From positions 1-64,000 of the forward strand of contig DAOUDW010000093.1 in NCBI GenBank assembly GCA_034430895.1: DNA of 64,000 bases, written 5' to 3'. The stretch's first letter is position 1; each line of letters starts with the position of its first letter. A program made the position numbers and the translations under genes. The stretch comes from WVZH01 sp034430895. Its GTDB lineage: Bacteria > Chloroflexota > Anaerolineae > Anaerolineales > E44-bin32. This document shows, one piece after another, positions 8,796 through 16,878 of this stretch. A model generated the notes under the pieces. That model searched no databases. It was not told where the DNA came from and saw only the letters and a program-made list of their open reading frames with translations.

Positions 8796-9170
8796 CTATT
8801 CCGGCAATTGTATGGCAACAGCGATGGCCATGGCGTGTTGATGCGTATGGCTGAGCGAGACAGACCAGGTGGTCAAACCCAAGTTTTCAGCCACTTCAGC
8901 GGCTCTTCCGTGAAGATGGAGAATCGGCTGACGCTGGGGGCCGTTGATGATCTCTATTTCCTTCCAACCCACTTCCCCAATGCCGGTCCCCAAAGCTTTG
9001 GCCACCGCTTCCTTCGCAGCGAAACGCGCCGCCAATGCCGGCGTATGCCCACGGGCGTCGATCAATTCCTGGGCGGTGTAGAAGCGATTAAACAATCGTT
9101 CACCATGTCGTAAAATCGCACGATCGATGCGTTCTACCTCGATCACGTCCACCCCTGCTGCTAACATCAC
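8796..9170 (-). CDS. acpS: Holo-[acyl-carrier-protein] synthase
   Basis: 124 residues. Transfers the 4'-phosphopantetheine arm of CoA to acyl carrier protein. AAGVDVIEVERI contains the magnesium-binding Asp, RFAAKEAVAKALGTG the second metal Glu and CoA-binding Lys, and TWSVSLSHTHQHAMA the C-terminal motif. Two adjacent Met codons (9170 and 9167) overlap the stop of the upstream M16 gene, so translation is probably coupled. A gap of over 100 bp separates it from the divergent-looking rpsB promoter region downstream. Confidence 0.94.
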   Translation of the reverse strand: MMLAAGVDVIEVERIDRAILRHGERLFNRFYTAQELIDARGHTPALAARFAAKEAVAKALGTGIGEVGWKEIEIINGPQRQPILHLHGRAAEVAENLGLTTWSVSLSHTHQHAMAIAVAIQLPE

Positions 9171-10477
9171 CCCTCCTCGGTCTTCGGACCGGCAATGCCA
9201 ATCAACAGCCGATCCGGATCGAGAAATTCTTTGGCGACTTCAAGCACTTCCTCGACTGTTATCTCGGCGATCGTTTGCGGGTATCGCTGGTAATAATCCA
9301 GCCCCAGGCCATAGCGCTCGATATGCAGTAGAGCACCGCAAACCCCCTCGTTGGATTCGAGGCGCAGGGGCAAACCGCCAATAAAATTCGCCTGATTATC
9401 ACGCAGCTCCTCCAGCTCAACCGGCTGGGTGGAAAATCGCCGAATTTCATCGGCAATGATCTTAACGGCACGCTCGATGTTGGAGGGATTGACGCCTGCG
9501 TTCACCTGCCAAGGACCCGGCCCCGGACCACCCGAAAGCGTACTATAAGCATAGTAGGCCAAACCGGCAGTTTTACGAACGGCTTCTCCAAGACGCCCAT
9601 ACAAACCAAAACGGCCCAGGATGTTATTACCCAGCGCGGCTGCAAGGTAGTTCTCATGATAACGACTGGGGCCAACAACACCGATAACAAGATCCGACTG
9701 ACTTTTCCCCTCGAGACAAATAATCTTTCGTTGTTTCGATCTGGGGGGGTCTGCATCCATCAACGGAGGTCGTTCGGATTTCGAGTCTGGCTTCCAATCT
9801 CCCAGGGTTTCTGTCACAGTTGCGATGGCTTTCTGCGCCTCAATTGCACCAACGATAGCGAGTAACATGCCCTTCGGGGAATAGTGTGCCGCATGAAATC
9901 TTCGCAGCATTTCGACTTGTAATACCTGGACGGTTTCCCGGAAGCCGCCCGTCGGGAAACGATAGGGATGATTGGGATAGGCAAGTTCGTCAAAGGCGAG
10001 TTCTGCACGCGCGCGTGTATCTTGATCGCGTATCGCCAGTGAAGTCAGATGCTGCGCACGTAATCGCTCGAATTCAACATCGGGGAATGTAGAATTTTTA
10101 ACAACCTCAGCGATCACTTCAAGCAACAGGGGAAGATCCTCCGCCAGTGCTTTGCCGAAGACCCTCGTTGTGTGTGTCCCTGCAGCGAAAGCAATCCGCG
10201 CGCCGATGGATTCGATCGTCTCGAAGATATCTTGAAAGGAACGATTTATCGTGCCGCGCATCAATCCCTGCGCCGTTAGATACGCGATGCCCCCCTGTTC
10301 GGGCTCCTCGTCCAACGATCCGACAGACAGATAACCAGATATTACGATGGATTCACTGGTGAAATTTTCACGTGCAAGAACCGTAATCCCATTGGCCAAG
10401 ACGCGCCGATGGATGGTCTCCGGACCTGGCAGTCGGAGTACATCGAGTTGGGGCAACGAAAGCAGGTACTCAGCCAT
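9167..10477 (-). CDS. M16 family peptidase-like protein, zinc motif lost
   Basis: About 436 residues with the inverzincin fold: the paired M16 domains are recognisable by NGITVLARENFTSESIVISG and the second-half pattern. The position of the HxxEH zinc motif reads GIAYLTAQGLMRGT, so the catalytic His and Glu are absent. Such subunits normally pair with an active M16 partner, and that partner is encoded immediately upstream. Start chosen at ATG 10477, with a GGCGGGG site before it; an in-frame ATG at 10489 is possible. Both overlap the previous stop, implying coupling. Confidence 0.88.
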   Translation of the reverse strand: MAEYLLSLPQLDVLRLPGPETIHRRVLANGITVLARENFTSESIVISGYLSVGSLDEEPEQGGIAYLTAQGLMRGTINRSFQDIFETIESIGARIAFAAGTHTTRVFGKALAEDLPLLLEVIAEVVKNSTFPDVEFERLRAQHLTSLAIRDQDTRARAELAFDELAYPNHPYRFPTGGFRETVQVLQVEMLRRFHAAHYSPKGMLLAIVGAIEAQKAIATVTETLGDWKPDSKSERPPLMDADPPRSKQRKIICLEGKSQSDLVIGVVGPSRYHENYLAAALGNNILGRFGLYGRLGEAVRKTAGLAYYAYSTLSGGPGPGPWQVNAGVNPSNIERAVKIIADEIRRFSTQPVELEELRDNQANFIGGLPLRLESNEGVCGALLHIERYGLGLDYYQRYPQTIAEITVEEVLEVAKEFLDPDRLLIGIAGPKTEEG

Positions 10478-11774
10478 TACCCCGCCCATTTTGCGGACGG
10501 TAGATGCCTACCACGCGGTTCGATGATTGAAGGTATTTCGCAGCTACACGAAGGATGTCGTCCACAGTCACCGCCTCGACTCGTTGAGGATACTCTTCAA
10601 ACCAGCGATTGTCCGCAAACATCTCACTGAACCCCAACCAAAAGGCGATGTTCGTTACGCTTTCGCTGTTAAAGGCAAAGAGAGCGCGCGCCTGCTTCGA
10701 CGCCTTCATCAGTTCCTCTTCGCGCAGTGGTTCCTCCAGGACACGTGTTATTTCTCGATCGAGCACTTCCAGGGCACTCTCGGGGGAACGATCGGGACGG
10801 ACGGTTGTATGAATGGTATACAGGAACGGATCGCTTGTCGCTGACAAACCACCTTGAACAGAAGCAGCGACTTCTCCCTCTACCAGCGCACGATAGAGCC
10901 GCGAGGTTTTGTTCGATATCCCGCTGCCGAATAGATTCAGGTTCGCTGCGCCGGTCAACACACTGTCGAGAACCGTAAGCGGGAAAAAGTCCGCATGATC
11001 TGCTGGAGGTGCGTGATAAGAGACTTGAAGAAATGGGGTTTCGCCAGGACCTTCCACGTCAACCCGTCGTTCGCCATGCTGAGTGGGCTCGGTGCGATAT
11101 AAACGCTCTTCTGGCGGGCTTACGCGTGGTAGTGCGCCAAATTCCGTACGAATTTTCTTGAGCAGTGTTTGGCTGCGAAAATCCCCAGCCACAGTCAGCA
11201 CGGCGTTACTCGGGATGTAGTAGCGTCGATAATGCTGGAGTAGGTCATCACGGGTCATGGATTTTAAGTCTTCAAGATCGCCAATTACCTCGTGATGGTA
11301 GCTGTGAACGCGGAATGCCGCCGCCTGTACTTCCTCCGCCAGACGAAACGTCGGTTCGTTTTCATGTCCCTGCCGTTCCGAAATAATCACCGTTCGTTCC
11401 GATTCCACTTCCGGCAAGTCGAAGAGGCTGTTTACCATTCGATCGGCCTCCAGGCGTAAACCCAGATCCAGCTTGTCACTTGGCAGGGTCTCGTAATAGG
11501 CCGTCCAATCCAACCAGGTCATTGCGTTCCAATAACCGCCGTCGCGAGAAATCTCTCGATCCAATTCACCAGCCGGAAAATTCGGCGTGCCCTTAAACTG
11601 CATATGCTCGACCCAATGGGACACGCCCGTCAAGCCTGCGTACTCGTCACGTGATCCCACGCGGTACCAAACCCAAACGCTCACGATTGGCGCAGTATGG
11701 ACTTCCTTAATTCGAATGGTCAAACCGTTTCGCAAACGGTGCTGGTGGACAGGCGCCTGTGTTTTCGTGTTCAT
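10470..11774 (-). CDS. M16 family zinc metallopeptidase, catalytic
   Basis: 434 residues. The inverted zinc motif HWVEHMQFKGT (HxxEH) is near residue 60 with the distal Glu in RLEADRMVNSLFDL, so the active site is intact. The C-terminal M16 domain carries the usual R/Y substrate-binding region. With the downstream inactive paralogue it forms the two-subunit arrangement known for bacterial and mitochondrial processing-type M16 proteases. No signal peptide is visible, so the pair is probably cytoplasmic. An AAGGATCAGGT site precedes the ATG, 9 bp after the ugd stop. Confidence 0.92.
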   Translation of the reverse strand: MNTKTQAPVHQHRLRNGLTIRIKEVHTAPIVSVWVWYRVGSRDEYAGLTGVSHWVEHMQFKGTPNFPAGELDREISRDGGYWNAMTWLDWTAYYETLPSDKLDLGLRLEADRMVNSLFDLPEVESERTVIISERQGHENEPTFRLAEEVQAAAFRVHSYHHEVIGDLEDLKSMTRDDLLQHYRRYYIPSNAVLTVAGDFRSQTLLKKIRTEFGALPRVSPPEERLYRTEPTQHGERRVDVEGPGETPFLQVSYHAPPADHADFFPLTVLDSVLTGAANLNLFGSGISNKTSRLYRALVEGEVAASVQGGLSATSDPFLYTIHTTVRPDRSPESALEVLDREITRVLEEPLREEELMKASKQARALFAFNSESVTNIAFWLGFSEMFADNRWFEEYPQRVEAVTVDDILRVAAKYLQSSNRVVGIYRPQNGRGNG

Positions 11775-11783
11775 ACCTGATCC

Positions 11784-13124
11784 TTAACGAGGTTCGGGAC
11801 TCGAGTTAACCGGTTGGCCATCCGGACCATAACCACGTCCTACGCCGCGATAGTGAAAGCCAACTTCGGACATTTTCTTGGGGTCATAAATATTACGACC
11901 GTCCACGATCACTGGGCAGCGCATAACCTCTCGGATGCGGGCGAGATCGAGGTGCTTGAATTCATTCCACTCGGTGCACACTAATAAAGCATCACAGTCT
12001 CGAGCGAGTTCATAAGCATTCTCTGCCATTTCGATCTCAGGCATTTCCTGCTTCGTCCGCGGCATCCCGGCTGGATCGAAGGCGCGAATCTTGGCGCCTT
12101 TCTCCATCAGCAACCGTGCCAAATCTAACGAAGGAGCCTCACGGATATCATCCGTATTGGGCTTGAAGGTCAATCCCAATAAACCAATGGTTTTTTCGTT
12201 GAGTGAACCCAAGAGATTTTCGGTTCTTTCAATAAGCAAGCGGTGGCGATCGAGATTAATATCCATGACCGCTTGCAGCAGCTGCGGATGGCGGCCCTTT
12301 TCAGCCGCCATATGCGCAAGCGCCTTTACATCTTTGGGAAAACACGATCCGCCGTATCCAAGCCCTGCATCGAGAAAATGTGACCCAATGCGCGGGTCGT
12401 ATCCCATACCGCTCGATACTTCCTTAACATCCGCGCCAAGTTCTTCACAGATATTGGCGATTTCATTGATGAAGGAAATCTTCGTCGCCAAAAAAGCGTT
12501 GGAAGCATATTTAATCATTTCCGCCGTACGTAAATTGGTGATCACGATGGGCGCCCGCAGAGGCAAATGCAGTTGAGCGACCTTCTCGGCGGCATCCGAA
12601 TCCGTAGATCCCAAAACCGTTCTTGCCGGATTCATAAAATCCAAAAGTGCCGACCCCTCCCGGAGGAACTCCGGGCAGGAGACGACCGAGAAGGGGATCG
12701 GCTCTTTTTCCTCGGACGAGATAATGTCAGCCACCCAATCGCCAGTGCCGACGGGCACGGTCGACTTGTTAATCACAATCAACGGTCCGACCATGGCCTT
12801 GGCAATCGAGACCGCAGCCGAACGCACGTATTTCAAATCCGCTTCCCCATCGACCCCTTCCGGCGTACCGACAGCGATGAAAACAAATTCTGCATTTTTC
12901 AACGCTTCAGGATAGGAGGTGGTAAAGAAAAGCCTCTCGGCCGCGACGTTTCGAGCGACCATTTCTTCCAATCCAGGTTCGTAGATCGGCATCTGACCCT
13001 TGTTCAAGCCCGCGATCTTGGCTTCATCCACATCCAGTGCGATAACGCGATTTCCGAGGTCGGAAAATCCAGCCGCAGTAACCAGGCCTACGTATCCGGT
13101 GCCGATAACAGCAATTTCTTTCAC
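11784..13124 (-). CDS. UDP-glucose 6-dehydrogenase family protein
   Basis: About 446 residues. NAD-dependent oxidation of a nucleotide sugar to its uronic acid, feeding envelope polysaccharides. Rossmann motif EIAVIGTGYVGLVTAAGF at the N-terminus, KSTVPVGT, the catalytic-cysteine motif GYGGSCFPKDVKAL, and LGLTFKPNTDDIREAPS and the C-terminal nucleotide-sugar domain are all present. The frame is open to ATG 13163, but a GTG at 13124 after GAGG starts exactly at the Rossmann strand and fits family length better. UDP-glucose is likely, but GDP-mannose or UDP-N-acetyl sugars cannot be excluded. Confidence 0.9.
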   Translation of the reverse strand: MKEIAVIGTGYVGLVTAAGFSDLGNRVIALDVDEAKIAGLNKGQMPIYEPGLEEMVARNVAAERLFFTTSYPEALKNAEFVFIAVGTPEGVDGEADLKYVRSAAVSIAKAMVGPLIVINKSTVPVGTGDWVADIISSEEKEPIPFSVVSCPEFLREGSALLDFMNPARTVLGSTDSDAAEKVAQLHLPLRAPIVITNLRTAEMIKYASNAFLATKISFINEIANICEELGADVKEVSSGMGYDPRIGSHFLDAGLGYGGSCFPKDVKALAHMAAEKGRHPQLLQAVMDINLDRHRLLIERTENLLGSLNEKTIGLLGLTFKPNTDDIREAPSLDLARLLMEKGAKIRAFDPAGMPRTKQEMPEIEMAENAYELARDCDALLVCTEWNEFKHLDLARIREVMRCPVIVDGRNIYDPKKMSEVGFHYRGVGRGYGPDGQPVNSSPEPR

Positions 13125-13237
13125 GAAACAACCTCGATTCTCAGAATAACGGGTTCGGCGCAATCATACCACGCCTTCGCCAAGCAGCAACTCCCGCTGC
13201 TCGATTAAGCTCATACACCCCCCGTGATACAATGCAC

Positions 13238-13266
13238 TTGCCCTATCGAGGATCAGAAAGTAAACT
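13238..13266 (+). promoter_or_regulatory. Predicted promoter of the Rrf2 gene
   Basis: TTGCCC, 17 bases, TAAACT, ending 63 bp before the ATG. A GGAGG ribosome site sits at 13319-13323. Autoregulation is common in Rrf2 proteins, but I see no clean palindrome here. Confidence 0.5.
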
Positions 13267-13329
13267 ATCCTGAACAGGACAACTCCTATCCTTCAGAGGA
13301 AAGAAGGCGGAATATTCCCGGAGGTCAGC

Positions 13330-13731
13330 ATGCAGATTACTCGCCAGGCAGATTACGCGGTTCGTGCGGTCTTGTACCTGGCCATTTTGAGCAAGGGGGG
13401 ACGTGCTCCAACCAGCCAAATCGCTCGCGAACAACGAATACCGCCCTCGTTTCTCGCCAAGATTGTCTCCCAACTATCGGTGGCTGGGATTGTTCAAACC
13501 TCACGAGGCGCGCGCGGCGGTGTCTCGCTTGCACGTCCATCGTCGGATATCACACTGCTTGAAGTGATCGAGGCCATCGATGGACCAATCACATTGAACG
13601 CGTGTGTCATCGATCCAAGCGTATGTCCCTTTGGCGATAGCTGCCCGGTTAATGCGATATGGTGTGAAGCGCAGGCGAAATTGGTATCGCGTCTGAAGAT
13701 GACGGATTTCAAATCTCTGGCTGCGCATTAA
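13330..13731 (+). CDS. Rrf2 family transcriptional regulator with cluster-type cysteines
   Basis: 133 residues. The N-terminal winged helix begins MQITRQADYAVRAVLYLA, with IPPSFLAKIVSQLSVAGIVQTSRGARGGVSLAR as recognition helix and wing. The family's three-cysteine site is present as C-x6-C-x5-C (ACVIDPSVCPFGDSCPV), which in IscR and NsrR holds an Fe-S cluster, so this is probably an Fe-S-sensing repressor. It stands alone, divergent from ugd, with no isc or suf gene beside it; its target is unknown. Strong GGAGG site, start unambiguous. Confidence 0.92.
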   Translation: MQITRQADYAVRAVLYLAILSKGGRAPTSQIAREQRIPPSFLAKIVSQLSVAGIVQTSRGARGGVSLARPSSDITLLEVIEAIDGPITLNACVIDPSVCPFGDSCPVNAIWCEAQAKLVSRLKMTDFKSLAAH

Positions 13732-13761
13732 CTCAGCATCTTTTCAATTGTATTTTTCACC

Positions 13762-13791
13762 ATCGATATTGGATGCGAATCCAATATCGAT
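13762..13791. repeat. Perfect 13-bp inverted repeat with GCGA loop
   Basis: ATCGATATTGGAT and its exact complement are separated by the four bases GCGA, 30 bp after the Rrf2 stop. It would fold into a very stable hairpin and may end the Rrf2 transcript, although the following bases (CCGGCCTTTCC) are a poor U-tract. Confidence 0.7.
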
Positions 13792-13840
13792 CCGGCCTTT
13801 CCATCAACTCAACCAGAGAACCAATTTCGTTCACTATTGT

Positions 13841-13935
13841 TGAACAAACCATAATATTGAAGATGAATAAAGCATAAAATTGCCAAATTGCGGGGGAAAT
13901 ATCCATCACAGGCCTATCAAAATAAAGCATATCAT
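13841..13935 (+). repeat. Degenerate copy of the 15.7/30.2 kb element end
   Basis: Two AAAGCATA(A) motifs lie 55 bases apart (13869 and 13924) with GGGGGAAAT between them. The right end at 30.2 kb has the same arrangement, 56 bases apart with GGGGGAAAT. The outer part is only partly similar. It looks like an older, decayed end of the same repeat family. Confidence 0.55.
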
Positions 13936-14021
13936 TGCAGTGTACGAATTATCGAATCCTCAAATATAAACTTTAGTTTCTCTAGTCTGTCCAACAAATG
14001 CTAATTGGAGGATGTACACTT

Positions 14022-14513
14022 ATGGCCAAAAAAATAACCTCAATTTTTCATTATGGAAATCTTACCCTGGTGCCTGTCGTTATAATTACAATCGTCCTTT
14101 CCGCGTGTTCAATCATCAGGAATGGCGATATCCCCGACGAAGGCAGGACGATAGAGAACGAGGAAGAATCAGGTACTATGCTCGCTCTCAACGATAGTCA
14201 CGATCAGGTCCGAAATGGTGCCAGACTGATCCTGGAGTACGATGTCCAAACAAATTCCTTCATCGGTACCGTAGAAAATACCACCGAGAACACCTTGAAA
14301 CTAGTTCGGGTTGAGGTTCACCTGTCGAATGGCGTAGAACTTGGCCCGACCACCCCGACAGACCTCGATCCTGGTGAAAGCCTAGACATCAGTCTATCAG
14401 CAACAGATGAAGACTTTGATGGATGGTCTGCCCATCCGGAAGTTGGAGAAACCGGATCCGGCGAACACGATGAAGAAAGCGAGGGTGGGCACAACGAAGG
14501 TAATTCTGATTAA
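14022..14513 (+). CDS. Predicted lipoprotein, function unknown
   Basis: 163 residues from the ATG at 14022, preceded by GGAGG; the frame is open 24 bases further but lacks a site. Basic N-terminus, hydrophobic stretch and a lipobox-like VLSAC suggest a lipid-anchored exported protein. The mature part has an acidic linker, then a beta-rich domain (SFIGTVENTTENTLKLVRVE, PGESLDISLS) that resembles FxLYD-type domains, and a Gly/Glu/His-rich tail. I recognise no specific function. It is flanked on both sides by degenerate element-end repeats. Confidence 0.75.
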   Translation: MAKKITSIFHYGNLTLVPVVIITIVLSACSIIRNGDIPDEGRTIENEEESGTMLALNDSHDQVRNGARLILEYDVQTNSFIGTVENTTENTLKLVRVEVHLSNGVELGPTTPTDLDPGESLDISLSATDEDFDGWSAHPEVGETGSGEHDEESEGGHNEGNSD

Positions 14514-14936
14514 GCGTTCCTCCAGCTTGCTGATAAGGCTCCGCCATTTATTGAGCAACGGGGAGTAAACCATCAACTCAAAGGGGGAATTCGTAAAGCA
14601 TAAATCTGCATAATATGCAAAATAATGCTTTATTTAACAACCATCGATTCAAAATGAACTACCCCAAAACGCAGCTGCATACACCGCATGGGCTTCGATC
14701 TGAATCCTCGATAATGCCAGGTTCATATCGGAGTTCAAGATCAATTTTCAGTCACCATCCAGTCTCTTTCCGCAACAGCTCAAACCATCATAGAATGATA
14801 CTCAAGACGCACACTCGATTCGAACATCAAAGTGGTGACGATGCCGAGACATGGCTATCGAAGTCGCAGCCACATTGCTGGTCTGCATTAGAAAAAATGG
14901 TATCATGTTCTATCGAATAAAAGGACAGGCAGATAT
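14514..14936. other. 423-bp stretch without a convincing gene
   Basis: Contains the inverted AAAGCATAA motifs listed separately. A 101-codon frame at 14615-14920 has no ribosome site, low-complexity Ser/His content and no recognisable domain, so I do not call it. No terminator or RNA gene is evident. Confidence 0.6.
14595..14634. repeat. Inverted AAAGCATAA motifs, degenerate
   Basis: AAAGCATAA at 14595 and its near complement AATGCTTTA at 14624-14632 flank a TGCATAATATGCA palindrome. The motif is the core of the repeats at the ends of the 15.7-30.3 kb block. Confidence 0.5.
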
Positions 14937-15104
14937 ATGGAACTAATAACCCCCCTTCTCATCTTAATCGGACTTGTCATCGGTTGGGTCGTACTAAAGA
15001 TCGTTCTTCGACTTACCATGCGCATATTTACTTGCGGCGGCCTGGGGCTTCTCATCGTGTTTGGAATCGTCTTGCTGGTGAGGCATTATTTGTGGGCAGC
15101 TTGA
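14937..15104 (+). CDS. Small membrane protein, 55 residues
   Basis: A short frame starting MELITPLLILIGLVIGWVVL, with two hydrophobic segments (about residues 3-20 and 34-48) joined by a short basic stretch (KIVLRLTMR) and ending LLVRHYLWAA. AAGGA lies 12 bases upstream of the ATG, and a good rho-independent terminator follows at 15172. I do not recognise the family. The gene is supported by its hydrophobic composition, ribosome site and terminator, not by homology. Confidence 0.55.
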   Translation: MELITPLLILIGLVIGWVVLKIVLRLTMRIFTCGGLGLLIVFGIVLLVRHYLWAA

Positions 15105-15171
15105 TTTTCCACTGTCGAAGCAAACTGGCAGTCTACATCTTTATTCGCTTTCAAAACTTATAGAACGCAAC

Positions 15172-15208
15172 AGGCGGATGTTCCCCATTCCATCCGCCTT
15201 CGCTTTTT
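15172..15208 (+). terminator. Intrinsic terminator
   Basis: AGGCGGATG pairs with CATCCGCCT across a 10-base loop and is followed by TCGCTTTTT. It would end the transcript of the 55-residue membrane protein. Confidence 0.8.
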
Positions 15209-15293
15209 CGATCTGCGTGATACGGATATTATGATTCCATGGCGGAAAAACCCCGAGACGCTGATCTATACCTTCATTATCAAGATCGACTAT

Positions 15294-15491
15294 TTATCCG
15301 ACCTCCGGGATTACAATCAAGCATATAAAGTACAGCAAGATTCCAGGAACTCCGCCCGGGAGACCAAATAGAACAAACATCAACCTGAACCACACCGGGT
15401 CAACCCCGAAATATTCTCCCAATCCTCCGCAGACACCAAAAAGTATCCGATCTGAACTCGAGCGTCTGAGAGTTTTCGGTTCATTATTCAT
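15294..15491 (-). CDS. PspC domain membrane protein
   Basis: 65 residues, a single PspC domain: LRRSSSDRILFGVCGGLGEYFGVDPVW followed by one hydrophobic segment (MFVLFGLPGG...ILLYFICLIVIPEV). PspC proteins work in envelope-stress sensing, usually with PspA, which is not in the window. Short stand-alone copies are common in Gram-positives and Chloroflexota. AGGAGGATTACTGCG precedes the ATG. It lies just outside the left end of the mobile block. Confidence 0.9.
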   Translation of the reverse strand: MNNEPKTLRRSSSDRILFGVCGGLGEYFGVDPVWFRLMFVLFGLPGGVPGILLYFICLIVIPEVG

Positions 15492-15681
15492 CGCAGTAAT
15501 CCTCCTATCGTAATAACTTCACTTGATGGCTCCTCCGCCATCAACAACAAACATCGCTCACAGTGTACTTTACGCAAAACAATCGGAATCGTCGCGTCAT
15601 TGCATGATATTCGCTGGAGAGGATAACGGGCACACGACTGGATTACGGCGGATCGCGCACCGTATGCATTGATTTAAATAT

Positions 15682-15816
15682 CACTTAAAGGATATTGTGG
15701 CCGCTGAATACAGCATAACATCGCCGGAGTACAGGGGAAACGCAACTCGAAAGCCTGTTGATATAAAGCATAATGTGGCCGAGAGTGCAAATATCAAGCA
15801 TAAGCTGGCCGTGTGT
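15682..15816 (+). repeat. Left terminal repeat cluster of the 14.6-kb block
   Basis: Outer sequence CACTTAAAGGATATT followed by GTGGCC (15682-15702), then spaced GCATAA motifs: AGCATAA (15712), AAAGCATAATGTGGCC (15765) and AAGCATAAGCTGGCC with GTGTGT (15796-15816). The outer 21 bp occur inverted at 30241-30261 with one mismatch, and the last 21 bp occur inverted and identical at 30156-30176. Multiple subterminal copies of one motif are typical of transposase-binding ends. Confidence 0.8.
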
Positions 15817-15875
15817 ATTTTAAAACCCTTCCGAAATTCATCCGTTGTTGCACTTGGCAGTTGAATCCAGGATTG

Positions 15876-16532
15876 TTAATACTCAATGGTATAGCCTGAA
15901 CAGTTAATAGCACTCGGAAAATCGACATCAAACAGGGAAAACTTCCACTCTTTCGAATTTGAGGTGACTTCAAATGCCTTTGTAAACACCAATTTACCTG
16001 GAACGGGGGCTAAGTAGAGATGTTTAATTTCGATCATAGGATCAGCGGGGCAATCGTGTCCCATCAAGGTCGATGCACTCGGCTCCATTACCGCGGTGAG
16101 TTCAAACTTGCATGTCGAAGTTGTAAAAGTACCCGTGACGTCATACACGACCTTGTGGCGTATGTCTAACCAACATTTATAAGCCTGAGTTCCTCCGGCT
16201 ATAGCGACATCCTGGGTGCTAAGGAGGGTTCCATATACTTTATATTGATCAGGATTATCCTCATCCGCGGCGATTGTTAACGTGATCCATTCTTCACCAT
16301 GTGATTCGATTAAAGCATCCATACAAGTGGCATACTCAACATCGAGCTTCACACTCCCATTCATCTCAACTTCAACGGGTTCGAGTACAGTTAAGTCATA
16401 TTCCGGATCGGGATTCTTTTCTCGATTGTTGGCTGCGACTATGGCCACAATCGTTATCATGAAGATCATCAAAGCCGTAAGCACGATCATCGTCACGTTG
16501 AGGGATATCTTTTTCGGGGATGTCTTTTTCAT
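15876..16532 (-). CDS. Membrane-anchored secreted protein, function unknown
   Basis: 218 residues from the ATG at 16532, which follows AGAGGATG; the frame extends 24 bases upstream without a better site. Basic KKTSPKK start, one membrane anchor (about 12-35), then a beta-rich extracytoplasmic domain with several cysteines (ATCMDALIESHGEEW, YKCWLDIRHKV, TSTCKFELTAVM, GHDCPADPM, NCSGYTIEY). I recognise no family. It is 346 bp downstream of the AcsB-like gene, so membership in that operon is unclear. Confidence 0.7.
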   Translation of the reverse strand: MKKTSPKKISLNVTMIVLTALMIFMITIVAIVAANNREKNPDPEYDLTVLEPVEVEMNGSVKLDVEYATCMDALIESHGEEWITLTIAADEDNPDQYKVYGTLLSTQDVAIAGGTQAYKCWLDIRHKVVYDVTGTFTTSTCKFELTAVMEPSASTLMGHDCPADPMIEIKHLYLAPVPGKLVFTKAFEVTSNSKEWKFSLFDVDFPSAINCSGYTIEY

Positions 16533-16878
16533 GGTGCATCCTCTTGGGTAGATCATCCTAGATTGTGTATAGAATTCATTATAACCTGTAGGGGAGAAAA
16601 ACTATATCCGTGCTGAAATACGGTGCAATCGCACCTCAATCTGGTGTTCTTCACGCCTTGTCTTTTCACAACGGATATTATCATAACCATTTTGGAAATT
16701 CGGGGTCCACTCGATTATCAGGTTGCTGAATGATCCATCTGGACGAAGTTTTCCCCCTACAAGGTCGCTTTCTAGAACGAATGTCGATTTTCAGCCATCA
16801 CACCTATCAGCTCCGACCTACTCAGTTTTGAACCGATTTTCTCGAGCAAAACCTCACCCATACCATTGGGAAAACGTC
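16533..16878. other. 346-bp gap after the AcsB-like gene
   Basis: No convincing ORF. A small GGTGCAATCGCACC hairpin lies near 16622. I see no classical terminator, so where the long operon ends is unknown. Confidence 0.5.

Noticed and set aside
14615..14920. 101-codon ORF on the plus strand
   Set aside because: No ribosome site, composition unlike a protein domain, and it overlaps the inverted repeat motifs.
13732..15875. CRISPR array
   Set aside because: The recurring AAAGCATAA motif is short, irregularly spaced and in both orientations, with no unique spacers of constant length and no cas gene.
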